Assembly (NCBI GenBank): GCA_030694465.1
Contig: JAUXYJ010000023.1
Span: 186,001 to 250,000 of the forward strand
Origin: Deltaproteobacteria bacterium
Lineage (GTDB): Bacteria; Myxococcota_A; Polyangia; Polyangiales; Ga0077539
Length of the DNA: 64,000 nucleotides
Direction: 5' to 3'
Shown here piece after piece: positions 37,291 through 46,013 of this stretch. Numbering within the stretch: the first letter of the stretch is position 1; each line of letters opens with the position of its first letter. The position numbers were made by a program, and so were the translations under genes. The notes under the pieces are model-generated. The model ran no database searches. It was not told where the DNA came from and saw only the letters and a program-made list of their open reading frames with translations.

Positions 37291-38742
37291 CTAGGCGGGG
37301 TCAAATCGCGCCGCGCCGCGCTCGTGAATCGTCAAGGTCACCGTCACCCCGCGAGACGCCAGATCGCGCCGCAAGACCTCGACGAGCTCGGTAAAGAACG
37401 GCTCGATCAGAACCCGCTGAAACAGCACCTGGGACTCGCCACGCACAAACGCCAAGAGCTCAGCGATCATCGCCTGCACGAGCTCAAACTGCCGCACGAT
37501 CAACCGCGCATAACGGCTGCGCTCTTCGCGGGACTCGACGTCAGGCATGAGCTGCGCATAGCCCGAGATAATCGTCATCGGAGTGCGGATGTCGTGCAGC
37601 ACTGAGCCGAGCGTGCGGCCCACCGTCGCGAGCCGCGATGCACGCTCTCGCTCAAGCCGCGCCTGCCAGAGCTCAATGCCCGTCGCGAGGTTGGCCGCGA
37701 CCAGCTCGGCCAGCGCGCGGTCATCTCGAGAGAACCCTCGCTCGCGATGATCACGCAACTCCACTGCGCCGCACACCTGCGATTCGGGCCCAACCAAGGG
37801 CACAACGAGCAGGGTGCGCGCAGACTCTGCGATGGCGCTCACGCCGGGCGCGCTGTCGTCTCCAAAGACCTGAGCGCTCCCCTGGTGCACGCTCTTCGCC
37901 AGAGAGCTCTTGTCGGCCACGGCGCGGCCCACGAGGGCCTCTGCGTCGGGCACCCCGCGGACGGCACGCAGCGTAGAGATCCCAGTGAGCGGATCGGTGA
38001 GAGCGACGCAACCCGAGCTCGCGCGACACGCATGAACGAGCTCTTCGAGTGTGCCCGCCAAAAATTCATCCAGCGAGTCAACCCGTGACAAGAGCTGCTC
38101 AATCTCGAGGAGCAAATCGCGCTCACGCAGCGAGCGCTCTTGCCGCTGTCGGAGCTCAATCAATGTGCGATTTTGCTCAACGAGCTCAGCGAGCGTGCGG
38201 GCAGACTCTAACGCTACTCCCGCCTGCGCGGCGAGCGCTTGCAGCGTGCTTATGTCGTCGTCGTCAAAGCCCCCCGCGTCTCGTCGATTGAGCACCTGAA
38301 CGACGCCCACGAGCTGCCCATCGGGGCGCTTCATCGGCACCGCGAGCACCGCGCGCGTACGAAACCCCGTGCGCTGGTCCCAGGCCGGATCAAACCGCGG
38401 GTCCGCGTAGGCATCGGGCACGACAATCGTCTGTCCAGACGTCGCGCACGCGCCCGCGATGCCCTTGCTCACGGGCAACACGATGCGCGTCGGGGTCCCG
38501 CCCTCGGTCGCGGTCGAGACGAGGGTGCGCTGGTCCGCTTCGAGCACATAGAGCGTCGCGCGCTCTGCCTCGGTGACCTGCATGGCGGCCGCGAGGATCT
38601 GCTGCAAAAGCTCAGGCATCGGCGCGGTCGAATCGAGCAAGCGCCCAATGGTCTGCAGCGCACGCGTACGCTCACGCTCGCGCGCGAGGCTCCGCTTCAG
38701 CGCCTCGATGATCTCTTCGGCATTGTCCGCACACTCACCCAC
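37291..38742 (-). CDS. GAF-domain sensor histidine kinase, truncated by an in-frame stop
   Basis: The 483-codon part contains two GAF-like domains (about residues 25-195 and 215-370, the first with TEAERATLYVLE) and a dimerisation/phospho-acceptor domain with H-box SVLHDIRTPM. It then meets an in-frame TAG at 37291-37293, just before the ATPase domain. The protein is soluble. Without the ATPase region it cannot phosphorylate itself. The start is uncertain: GTG at 38742 is the best in-frame choice. A divergent polysaccharide deacetylase follows, and the palindrome at 36919 lies beyond the other end. Confidence 0.7.
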   Translation of the reverse strand: MGECADNAEEIIEALKRSLARERERTRALQTIGRLLDSTAPMPELLQQILAAAMQVTEAERATLYVLEADQRTLVSTATEGGTPTRIVLPVSKGIAGACATSGQTIVVPDAYADPRFDPAWDQRTGFRTRAVLAVPMKRPDGQLVGVVQVLNRRDAGGFDDDDISTLQALAAQAGVALESARTLAELVEQNRTLIELRQRQERSLRERDLLLEIEQLLSRVDSLDEFLAGTLEELVHACRASSGCVALTDPLTGISTLRAVRGVPDAEALVGRAVADKSSLAKSVHQGSAQVFGDDSAPGVSAIAESARTLLVVPLVGPESQVCGAVELRDHRERGFSRDDRALAELVAANLATGIELWQARLERERASRLATVGRTLGSVLHDIRTPMTIISGYAQLMPDVESREERSRYARLIVRQFELVQAMIAELLAFVRGESQVLFQRVLIEPFFTELVEVLRRDLASRGVTVTLTIHERGAARFDPA

Positions 38743-38903
38743 AGACAGCAGAATGCCATCGCTCTGCGCCCTCCGACAATCACCGTTTGCACCAAAGCTC
38801 GCAATCCAGGCCCATCGCGCACCGCGGCCCCCTTGCTCGCACGGGATCACTTTGTGCGAGCACGCTCGTGACACCTGGTCTATGTGACTTTGCACGTATT
38901 GCC

Positions 38904-39848
38904 ATGGCCAGACCGCAACCCAAGCTCGCAGCGCTCTCTGTCGATCTCGACGAAATCCCCAACTACTTTGCGATCCACGGGCTGCCCCACTCGCCCGAAG
39001 ATCGCCGCGCACACGCGGTGTACGAGCGCGCGGTGCCGAGATTTCGTGCGCTCCTCGCGGAGCTGTCAGTCCCGTGTACATTCTTCGTGATTGGCAGCGA
39101 TTTGCAGGACGAACGCGCGATGTCCGAGACAAGACTCTTGGCCAACGCGGGGCACGAGCTCGCCAACCACACGCAGAACCATCGCTATGATCTCACACGG
39201 TTGTCGCGCGCCGAGATGACCCGTGAAGTGATGCAGGGGATGCAGAGCATCGCGCGCGCACAGGGTCGGCCCCCAGCAGGATTTCGCGCGCCGGGCTACA
39301 CCATCACCGACGAGCTCTTCGACGTGCTGAGCGAGTGCCATGTCGCGTACGATTCGAGCGTGTTTCCGTGCCCTGCGTATTGGGCCGCGAAGACCTCGAT
39401 GATCGGCTGGATCTCGCTGCGCGGGCGGCAGTCGCGGTCGGTCGTGGATACCCCTGCAATGCTTCAAGCGCCCGCCGATCCCTACCGTGTCGGTGACCCG
39501 TATTGGCGCAAGAGCGACGCCGAGGGAGGCCTGATCGAGCTCCCCATCGGGGTCACCCGCGGCGCGAGGCTTCCGTACATCGGCACGAGCGTCATGCTCG
39601 CGGGAACTCGTGCCAATTGGCTCACATCTATGATGCTCGGGCGACCGCTGATTAACCTCGAGATGCACGGCCTCGATTTGCTCGGCGCAGGCGAGGACGA
39701 CCTCGCGTCGCTCGCCGTCCACCAGCGAGATCTCGCGGTCTCGGTCGAGCTCAAGCTCAACACACTGAGGGCCGTCGTCAAACAACTCCAGCGATCGGGT
39801 TATCGGTTCGTGACGCTCTTTGAAGCGGCGCGACACTTCGCATCCTGA
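38904..39848 (+). CDS. Polysaccharide deacetylase family protein
   Basis: The 314-residue protein has a NodB-type deacetylase core: the metal Asp pair in SVDLDE (13-16) and HELANHTQNH (His86, His90) as metal-binding histidines. A GFRAPGYT segment (about 130-137) supports the barrel. Family members deacetylate chitin, peptidoglycan or related polymers, or act on amides (PuuE type). No signal peptide is seen, so a cytoplasmic substrate is possible. The ATG is at 38904; the divergent histidine kinase starts about 160 bp away. Confidence 0.85.
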   Translation: MARPQPKLAALSVDLDEIPNYFAIHGLPHSPEDRRAHAVYERAVPRFRALLAELSVPCTFFVIGSDLQDERAMSETRLLANAGHELANHTQNHRYDLTRLSRAEMTREVMQGMQSIARAQGRPPAGFRAPGYTITDELFDVLSECHVAYDSSVFPCPAYWAAKTSMIGWISLRGRQSRSVVDTPAMLQAPADPYRVGDPYWRKSDAEGGLIELPIGVTRGARLPYIGTSVMLAGTRANWLTSMMLGRPLINLEMHGLDLLGAGEDDLASLAVHQRDLAVSVELKLNTLRAVVKQLQRSGYRFVTLFEAARHFAS

Positions 39849-39853
39849 GCTTC

Positions 39854-39873
39854 ATCCGGCGACGTCGCCGGGT
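39854..39873. repeat. CGACGTCG palindrome after the deacetylase gene
   Basis: ATCCGGCGACGTCGCCGGGT is located six bases after the stop of the polysaccharide deacetylase, again with the perfect 16-bp core. It may act as a transcription terminator. Confidence 0.65.
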
Positions 39874-40004
39874 GTAAGAGCCCAGTGCTTGACCAGACCT
39901 CATCGCCACGAGCCACTTGACGCCGCAGGCCACTCGCGCGTACATGCCGCCCGAAGCTCACGAGCGCACAACGCACGCGGGCTTCGATGTTCAAAACACA
40001 GCGT

Positions 40005-40183
40005 GATGACAGCGTTCGGGAAGCCCGGTGAGATTCCGGCACGGCCCCCGCCACTGTAACTGGGGACGACCCCTGCGAGACCACTGCGAATCCAAGACGT
40101 TGCATCCCTCTGATGCAGCGCCGACGACCGCGGGAAGGCGCAAGGTGTAGAGCGATCCAGAAGCCAGGAGACCGGCTGTCATC
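40005..40183 (+). ncRNA. Cobalamin (B12) riboswitch
   Basis: The element contains the conserved blocks GGGAAGCCCGGTGAGATTCC (40018-40037), CCCCCGCCACTGTAAC (40045-40060) and CGGGAAGG (40130-40137), and ends with GAAGCCAGGAGACC (40160-40173). Its ends pair perfectly: GATGACAGC (40005-40013) and GCTGTCATC (40175-40183) make the P1 stem. Adenosylcobalamin binding normally shuts off downstream expression. About 195 bases of leader separate it from the start of the lipoprotein gene at 40379, with two hairpins in between that could be the expression platform. Confidence 0.95.
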
Positions 40184-40242
40184 CAACATGAATCCAAGTC
40201 GTCGACGCGGCGGGCGTAGTCGTTTGGGAGAGCTCACAGAGA

Positions 40243-40274
40243 CCTGTAAATTTGCTGATCCATCGGCAAACAGG
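40243..40274 (+). promoter_or_regulatory. Hairpin in the riboswitch leader
   Basis: TTTGC and GCAAA, extended by CCTG and CAGG around a small bulge, form a stem-loop 60 bases after the riboswitch. It has no T tract, so it may act through structure switching rather than intrinsic termination. Confidence 0.4.
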
Positions 40275-40345
40275 GGCGATCCATTTGCAGGACGCACGCG
40301 AGCCCTCTCAGCTGATTTTGCCCAAAGCCATCGGCGGTGAGGATC

Positions 40346-40364
40346 CTCGCGCGGGGAGCGCGAG
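40346..40364 (+). promoter_or_regulatory. Hairpin just upstream of the ribosome-binding site
   Basis: CTCGCGC-GGGGA-GCGCGAG is a perfect 7-bp stem with a GGGGA loop. It ends five bases before the GGAG ribosome-binding site (40369-40372) of the lipoprotein gene. It could help couple riboswitch folding to translation initiation. Confidence 0.45.
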
Positions 40365-40378
40365 AAATGGAGCCCTCG

Positions 40379-41770
40379 ATGACCTCTCGTATCCATCGTT
40401 CGACCGGACTGATCTTCGCAACCCTGAGCACGCTCGTAGCCTGCTCGCCGCCTTCACCCAGCGCCGACGTCACCGACGCAAGCGCAGACACCCAGACCGT
40501 GGTCGACGTGGTGTTTGACGGCGCAGACACCGCAACAGACGCACAACCCGGCGACGTCGCCGACACAAGCGCGCCCGACGTGCGCGACGCAGCCGCAGAG
40601 GCCGCCGTAGACGCGAGCCCAGACGCGAGCCCAGACGCAAGCCCTGACGCTGGGCCCGTTGGGTGCCCACTCACGCGGATCGTCGCGAGCACCAGCGACG
40701 GCACCGACGGCGCGTTTGTCACAGGCACCATCGCGGGCGTTGCGCTGAGCTATCTCGCGCCTCCTGCGGGTGTCATGGTCGAGCAAGACCACGTCGTCCG
40801 TAGGGCAGGTTGTCGCGTGTACGACCTGCGCCGAGGCTTTGGCGCGGTCGCCAACCAGCTCGTCGAGATCGATCCGGCCAACCCGTACACCGCGCGACGG
40901 ACGCTCAGCATTCCGTCGTTGGGCAGCGGAATGGCTGCGACAAACGCCAACCCCTACGACGTCGCGCTGGTCTCGCCCACCAAGGCATACTTGGTCCTCT
41001 ACAACGCCGCCGTGCTCTGGGTATTTAACCCCGAGACCGGCGCGATGAGCGGCACGATCAACCTCGCGCCCTTCGCGGACTCAGACGGGATCCCCGAGGC
41101 CGCATCGGTTCACGTGGTGGGCAACCGCGCGTACATCGCGCTTCAGCAGCTCAATCGCGCGATGGGCTACGCGCCCCCTGCGCGCTCGACAGTGCTCGTG
41201 ATCGACACGACCACCGACATGCCCGCGGACCTCGACCTCGCCATGGCGGGCGTACAGTCCACCCTCTCGCTCACTGCAGGCAACCCCAGCGCCTCGGCCG
41301 TGAGCGCCGACGGCCGATACCTCGTGTACGCAAGCACGGGGGCCTTCGCGAGCACCACCGATGGCGCTCTTGACGTGATTGACACCAGCACCCATCGCGT
41401 CGTGAGCAGTGTGACCGCTGCGGCCTTGGGCAGCGATCCAGGCTCGGTCGTAGTGCTCGACGGGAGCCCCGCGGCGGCATGGGTCGCCACGCGCGTGACG
41501 GCAGGCGGCGGCGCGGTGGTCACTCGCGTGCGGCGCGTCGCGCTCGCTACGGGCGCCGTAGAGGCCACGCCCGTGCTCGAACGCACCGAGCAGCTCGGTG
41601 ACTTCACGCGAGCCCCCAGCGGCGACGTGTGGGCGATTAACACGGCCTTCGGGACCGGCGGCGCGGTCTTCGCGTTTCAGCCCAACGGAATGCTGCGTGG
41701 GAGCTACGTGCTCCCAGCGCGCGGAGCCGCCCCTTCGACCGGAACCTACTCGCTCGCCCTCACCCCATGA
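40379..41770 (+). CDS. Beta-propeller (YncE-like) surface lipoprotein under a B12 riboswitch
   Basis: The 463-residue protein has a signal peptide with lipobox LVAC (Cys22), an Asp/Ala-rich linker (24-95) and a C-terminal domain of about 350 residues with repeated WD/YncE-type blades. Examples are NPYDVALVSPTKAYLVLYN, GIPEAASVHVVGNRAYIAL and SADGRYLVYA. The ATG at 40379 has GGAG (40369-40372) six bases upstream; a GTG at 40337 adds 14 non-lipoprotein residues. It follows a cobalamin riboswitch and overlaps the next gene (ATGA). In Bacteroides the propeller lipoprotein BtuG captures B12 at the cell surface, so a similar role is inferred. Confidence 0.8.
   Translation: MTSRIHRSTGLIFATLSTLVACSPPSPSADVTDASADTQTVVDVVFDGADTATDAQPGDVADTSAPDVRDAAAEAAVDASPDASPDASPDAGPVGCPLTRIVASTSDGTDGAFVTGTIAGVALSYLAPPAGVMVEQDHVVRRAGCRVYDLRRGFGAVANQLVEIDPANPYTARRTLSIPSLGSGMAATNANPYDVALVSPTKAYLVLYNAAVLWVFNPETGAMSGTINLAPFADSDGIPEAASVHVVGNRAYIALQQLNRAMGYAPPARSTVLVIDTTTDMPADLDLAMAGVQSTLSLTAGNPSASAVSADGRYLVYASTGAFASTTDGALDVIDTSTHRVVSSVTAAALGSDPGSVVVLDGSPAAAWVATRVTAGGGAVVTRVRRVALATGAVEATPVLERTEQLGDFTRAPSGDVWAINTAFGTGGAVFAFQPNGMLRGSYVLPARGAAPSTGTYSLALTP
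40546..40564. repeat. CGACGTCG palindrome in the propeller lipoprotein linker
   Basis: ACCCGGCGACGTCGCCGAC lies in the Asp/Ala-rich linker of the riboswitch-controlled lipoprotein and encodes PGDVAD. Confidence 0.5.
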
Positions 41771-42459
41771 TCGCCCAGATCGCACGCATGCAGAGCGTAT
41801 ACAGCGCAGTTTTGTCAGTCATTTTACTGACAAATTGTGCTCCGGCATCGCCGGTCTCTGCCGACGCGGGCGCTGTCGACGGCGCCACGGACGCGAGCCC
41901 GCGCGGTGCGCGTGTGTTTGCATCGCGTGTCGTGCGCTTTGAGCCCGGTGAAGGCGCGGGCTTTGGCCAGTCGCGCATGCCAGACATCGTGCTCGGAGCG
42001 CCCCGCGGCGCAGGAGATCTGCGCGGCGGTACCGACGTGGTCTCGCTCGGTCGCGGCGGACAGATCTGTCTCTCGTTTGAGCCCTCGGTGATCGTCGACG
42101 GCGAGGGCCCGGACCTGATCGTCTTCGAGAACCCGTTCATCGTGTCGGGTAGCCCCGAGGCCTACGTGGAGCTTGGCGAAGTCTCGGTGAGCGAAGACGG
42201 CGTGCAGTTTGTGAGCTTTGCGTGCGATCGACAGCCACCGTACCGTGGCTGCGCGGGGGTCACGCCGGTGTATTCGCACCCGGACAACTCGCTCGATCCC
42301 ACCGACTCTCGCTACGCGGGCGGCGACGCATTGGACCTACGCGAGGTGGGCCTCCGCCGTGCACGCGTGGTGTGTGTTCGAGACCTCGCCACCAGGGCTC
42401 TGTCGCCCCCTTCGTCGGGCTTTGACCTCGACGCCATCGCTGCGATTCACAGCGAATAG
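41767..42459 (+). CDS. Surface lipoprotein of the B12-riboswitch operon
   Basis: The 230-residue protein overlaps the propeller gene by ATGA. Its signal peptide ends in LLTNC (an Asn in place of the usual small residue before Cys24), followed by a short Asp/Ala linker. The domain from about 55 to 228 contains VVSLGRGGQICLSFEPSVIV, PDLIVFENPF, ELGEVSVSEDGVQF and GFDLDAIAAIH. This looks like a conserved beta-sandwich family of surface proteins that I associate, from memory, with cobalamin loci. Co-expression with the propeller lipoprotein implies a joint surface complex for B12 or cobinamide. Direct cobalamin binding is inferred, not shown. Confidence 0.7.
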   Translation: MIAQIARMQSVYSAVLSVILLTNCAPASPVSADAGAVDGATDASPRGARVFASRVVRFEPGEGAGFGQSRMPDIVLGAPRGAGDLRGGTDVVSLGRGGQICLSFEPSVIVDGEGPDLIVFENPFIVSGSPEAYVELGEVSVSEDGVQFVSFACDRQPPYRGCAGVTPVYSHPDNSLDPTDSRYAGGDALDLREVGLRRARVVCVRDLATRALSPPSSGFDLDAIAAIHSE

Positions 42460-42488
42460 TCAGACCAAAGTCTAGTCAACGAGCCAGG

Positions 42489-44087
42489 CTAGTGGCCGCC
42501 CACCGAGTTGTCGAGCACGATGCCCGTGTGGTTGAGCTGCAGGCCATTGTGGTGCGTACGGACCCGCGGCGTGCCTCGGTTTGAGCCCGTCGCGACCACG
42601 GGCGCACCAGCATCCGGCGACGTCGCCGCCACCGTCGGAGGCTGCACTGCGGCGGGCAGCGCTTCGAGGACGCGCTCGAGATTCTGGTCAGAATCCACGG
42701 TAAATCGCTCGGTCCGCGGGACATGGCCCGCCGCGGCGATGCGCAGCTCGACTGCGGTCCCTGACGTGACGTTGAGCATCGCTTGCCCCGTCCCCAAGAC
42801 GCGTCCGTCGGCAGTGATCTCTGCGCTGCTGGGGACAACCCGCACGCTCACGTGACGCATCACGGGCGCTGGCGGCTCAGTCGGTCGTGCCGCGGTGACC
42901 GTGACGGTCGCGCCCGAGGGTGAGCGTCTGAAGGCATAGATCCCGCCGCCGACCATCACGAGCGCCACGAGCGCGGCCCCACCCACAACCGCAGCATTCG
43001 AGCGCGGCGCCACCGGCGCTTGCGCAAGCATCGAGGGCCTCTCGACCCCTGCAACAGAGTGCGCAGGGACAGCGGCTTGGCTCCCCGTTCGCTGCACGCC
43101 GAGCGTGCCAGTACGCACCGCAGACTTCGCTCCAACCGTCGCCGCTTGCGTGCCGGCGAGGCTCAAATCGTCGCCTTCGATCTGTCGCGCGATCGTGGGG
43201 CGCACAGCCGCTTGAGGATCTTGGACCGCCTGCACGAGGGCGTCACGAAAGGCCGCGATCGTGGGATAGCGATCCCCGGGCATTTTGGCCAAACCCTTCA
43301 TCAAGACGTCCGCGAAGGGCTGCGAAATCTCAGGCACGATGGTCTCTACGCGGGCGGCGTCCATGGTGACCTTGGCCACGATCAGTGCGTTGTACGAGTC
43401 ACCATCATGGGGATACTGACCGCACACTGATTCGTAGAGCATCGCGGCAAACGCATATTGGTCAGCAGCCTCGGTCACGTCGCGTGCGCCCATGGCCTGC
43501 TCAGGAGCCATGTAGAACGGCGTCCCCATCGCGACAGAGGTCTTGGTCAGCCGGTTGTCGTTGTCGGTCGCGCGCTTGGCGATGCCGAAGTCTACGAGCT
43601 TGGGGACCAAGGTTGCGCCGTCGTCTTCGCGGGCCAAGAAGACGTTGTCGGGTTTGACATCGCGGTGGATAATTCCAGCCAAATGCGCTCGTCCGAGGGC
43701 GCGCGCGATAGGCTCGAGCAGCTCCACCGCGTGGCGCGGCGAGAGCGCTTGCTCACGCTCAAGCAGGTCCGCGTAGGACTCTCCCTCAAGATACTCCATC
43801 ACCAGAAACGGCGCGCCTTGGTGCACACCAAAGTCGAGGCTCTCGACCACGTTGCTGTGCTTAAAAGCGCTCGCGGCGCGGGCCTCTTGGATAAACCGCG
43901 CGTTCATTTGGGGGTCTTGCGCGATCTCTGAGTGCAAGATCTTGAGTGCGATCCGCTTGTCCAAAACCTGGTCGCGCGCCTCGTAGACGGCTCCCATTCC
44001 GCCCGCGCCCAAGAGCCTCACGACCAGATAGCGCTGATTGATGAGCTCGTTGGGAGACAAGGCCGGCACAGATGTTTCGTCACTCAT
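42489..44087 (-). CDS. Membrane-anchored Ser/Thr kinase with PEGA domain
   Basis: The 532-residue protein has a Hanks kinase domain (about 19-285: LGAGGMGAVY, Lys49, HRDVKPDN, VDFG) and a Ser/Ala/Thr-rich juxtamembrane linker. A transmembrane helix lies at about 367-388. An external PEGA domain (about 413-475; VRVVPSSAEITADGRVLG and the AGHVPRTERF turn) precedes a Pro/Thr/Asp-rich tail. PEGA domains occur in surface proteins and may sense wall or ligand. The start ATG is at 44085-44087. The palindrome at 42612 lies in its linker. The catalytic residues are all present. Confidence 0.93.
   Translation of the reverse strand: MSDETSVPALSPNELINQRYLVVRLLGAGGMGAVYEARDQVLDKRIALKILHSEIAQDPQMNARFIQEARAASAFKHSNVVESLDFGVHQGAPFLVMEYLEGESYADLLEREQALSPRHAVELLEPIARALGRAHLAGIIHRDVKPDNVFLAREDDGATLVPKLVDFGIAKRATDNDNRLTKTSVAMGTPFYMAPEQAMGARDVTEAADQYAFAAMLYESVCGQYPHDGDSYNALIVAKVTMDAARVETIVPEISQPFADVLMKGLAKMPGDRYPTIAAFRDALVQAVQDPQAAVRPTIARQIEGDDLSLAGTQAATVGAKSAVRTGTLGVQRTGSQAAVPAHSVAGVERPSMLAQAPVAPRSNAAVVGGAALVALVMVGGGIYAFRRSPSGATVTVTAARPTEPPAPVMRHVSVRVVPSSAEITADGRVLGTGQAMLNVTSGTAVELRIAAAGHVPRTERFTVDSDQNLERVLEALPAAVQPPTVAATSPDAGAPVVATGSNRGTPRVRTHHNGLQLNHTGIVLDNSVGGH
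42612..42630. repeat. CGACGTCG palindrome in the kinase tail
   Basis: ATCCGGCGACGTCGCCGCC falls in the external low-complexity tail of the PEGA kinase and encodes AATSPDA on the minus strand. Confidence 0.45.
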
Positions 44088-44210
44088 GAGTCCACTACCT
44101 CAACGAGGATTATCGCACACAACCCACAGGGCGATTGTTTACGAACCGTGTACACAACGACGAATCACTTTGCGCACAGCCAGCACGTAAAGAGCCCCAG
44201 AATCTCGGAC

Positions 44211-44230
44211 ACCCGGCGACGTAGCCGGGT
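44211..44230. repeat. CGACGTAG palindrome variant
   Basis: ACCCGGCGACGTAGCCGGGT lies 20 bases beyond the stop of the next minus-strand gene. It carries the same TAG-centred change as the copy at 12787 and could serve as a transcription terminator. Confidence 0.6.
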
Positions 44231-44249
44231 CACCTAGAGTCTCACAGTC

Positions 44250-44996
44250 TCAGAACGCACCCACGAGCCCGAGTCCGTAGCTCTGCCGGTGTGGATCCAC
44301 CGCGAGGCTCAGACGAATCTCGGGTGAATTGGCACGATATTGTCTCGCCGCTGCGGCCTGCGGGATCACCGGTACGATGCTCCATCCTGCGACTACGGCG
44401 GCACCGATTCCGCCCATCGCTTGGGCCAAGTCACGGTTGTCCAACACCAGCGCCAACACGACCCCACCGGTGACCAACGCCGTCGCAGCACCGAGCAAGA
44501 TGGCCAACGCAGGAGAGCCAGGCGCACCGTTCGCTCGCAGCAGCGCGTCGACCAAGATCCTCTGCTCTGCGCTCGGTGCTCCGGCTTGCAACAGCGTGCG
44601 ACACGCAGCGGGCAACGGGTCCACAGAGCCAATCCATCCTCGCGTAAGCGGTACCCCGATTGCGCCCAACACAAGCCCCGGACCAAACGCGTTGAGAAAG
44701 AACGTCGTCGACGTCCGCTGCGGAGTTGGCGTGGTAAATCCCACGATCGAGAGCGCTATTCCCGTGACCGCGAGCGTGGGCAGCGCGACGTAGCCAAACA
44801 CATCCGCGCGCTGCATCTCCCGACACGCTTGTTGTGCGCGACGCACTTGCCCTTGCACCTCGGGGTCGTCGTGCACTGCCGCAGGGGGCTCTGCGAGCTC
44901 TGTCGCGACAGGCGCTGTCTGAGCCCACACGATGCGCGGACACTGCGTAGACATCACAGAGCTCAGCAAGAGCGAGAAGATCCAGTGCTTGGTCAT
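44250..44996 (-). CDS. Exported membrane protein of unknown function
   Basis: The 248-residue protein has an N-terminal signal sequence (MTKHWIFSLLLSSVMSTQ, probable cleavage near AQTAP), a charged stretch with Gln/Arg (50-85), then three or four hydrophobic helices. A C-terminal 30-residue beta-like tail (PEIRLSLAVDPHRQSYGLGLVG) recalls a membrane beta-hairpin. The ATG at 44994-44996 is supported by a strong GAGGAGG ribosome-binding site nine bases upstream. It lies upstream of the PEGA kinase gene on the same strand (162-bp gap), so co-expression is possible. Confidence 0.6.
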   Translation of the reverse strand: MTKHWIFSLLLSSVMSTQCPRIVWAQTAPVATELAEPPAAVHDDPEVQGQVRRAQQACREMQRADVFGYVALPTLAVTGIALSIVGFTTPTPQRTSTTFFLNAFGPGLVLGAIGVPLTRGWIGSVDPLPAACRTLLQAGAPSAEQRILVDALLRANGAPGSPALAILLGAATALVTGGVVLALVLDNRDLAQAMGGIGAAVVAGWSIVPVIPQAAAARQYRANSPEIRLSLAVDPHRQSYGLGLVGAF

Positions 44997-45228
44997 GTTG
45001 CGCTGTCCTCCTCTACCAAGGGCGACCGACGTTGTACACGCCCTGCGCGACGGCCGCAGAGTGAGCACCGCGTCGCGACATAAACGCGTGAAAAATCGCG
45101 CTCAGACACGCTCTGACCATGCAACGATCCGACACGTTCGGTGTTAGCGTGACGGTCGTACGGAGCGCTGGACAATCGCCTCGCTCCGCGCGCATCAACA
45201 CGCCTCACAGAGGTCAGACGGAGCAGCC

Positions 45229-45585
45229 ATGGCACAATCGTACGAGGGCGGCGTGGTCTTCACCCCAGCCGAAGAATCCGCAAGCGAATACCTCCCAAAT
45301 CACGGGGTCTTTCTGACCGGACTGCTTGGAAAATCACGCGGCGATGCGTATGGGCTCTACCGTGGCACGATCGCGCCATCGTGCGGGATCGCGCTCGAGC
45401 TTCACGAGCACACGAGCGAGACGGTGATGGTCATCTCGGGCCAGGCCGTTGGGCTCATTGGCGACCGCGAGATCCCGATGGGACCCGGGCAGGTGATGCA
45501 CGTCGACAAGAACGTGTGGCACGGCATCCGCAATTCGGGCAGCGAATCTCTTGAGATTCTTGTGATCGGTCACCCCGACTTTTGA
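45229..45585 (+). CDS. Cupin-domain protein
   Basis: The 118-residue protein is a single small cupin barrel with motif 1 HEHTSETVMVISGQAVG (His60/62, Glu65) and motif 2 PGQVMHVDKNVWHGIRN (His99). The metal ligands of the first motif are present. It may be a small-molecule binding or oxidising enzyme; no partner is visible. It overlaps the end of the DoxX-like gene on the other strand by 16 bp. Confidence 0.75.
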   Translation: MAQSYEGGVVFTPAEESASEYLPNHGVFLTGLLGKSRGDAYGLYRGTIAPSCGIALELHEHTSETVMVISGQAVGLIGDREIPMGPGQVMHVDKNVWHGIRNSGSESLEILVIGHPDF

Positions 45586-46013
45586 CCCTTGAGCCACTGC
45601 GGACGGCTCGCCCCACGGGCGATCCAGACCGCATTGGCGATCAGCACAAGCTGCATCGGGAGCCGCACAAGCAGCGCCCACGTAGGGGGCGGCGGAGCGT
45701 CCGCAGTTAGCGACACGTGATTCATCGCCATGTGCAAATTCGCAGGAAACACTGCGACGTACAGCGCGACCAGACCCCACGCTCCGAGCCACCGCGTCGA
45801 GGTGACAAACAGCGCGCTCCCGAGGGCGATCTCTGCGGCGCCCGAGAGCAAGACCAGCCAATACGCGCCAGGCAGGTAGGGCGGCACGATGCGCTCAAAC
45901 GGCGCCGGCGAGACAAAATGCAGCACCCCCACCGCCACCATCGCGGCGCCGGTCACGTAGGTCAGCGCACGGCGAAGTGTGTCCGGTGATCGCGAGGCTT
46001 CGGAGTCAGTCAT
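45570..46013 (-). CDS. DoxX-like membrane protein
   Basis: The 147-residue protein has four predicted helices of the DoxX/DoxD fold (first about 14-35, MVAVGVLHFVSPAPFERIVP). The start ATG (46011-46013) overlaps the stop of the copper-monooxygenase-like gene by eight bases, indicating translational coupling. DoxX proteins are often quinone- or redox-linked partners of membrane oxidoreductases. Here it may supply electrons to, or protect, the copper protein; that is inference. Confidence 0.7.
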   Translation of the reverse strand: MTDSEASRSPDTLRRALTYVTGAAMVAVGVLHFVSPAPFERIVPPYLPGAYWLVLLSGAAEIALGSALFVTSTRWLGAWGLVALYVAVFPANLHMAMNHVSLTADAPPPPTWALLVRLPMQLVLIANAVWIARGASRPQWLKGQKSG

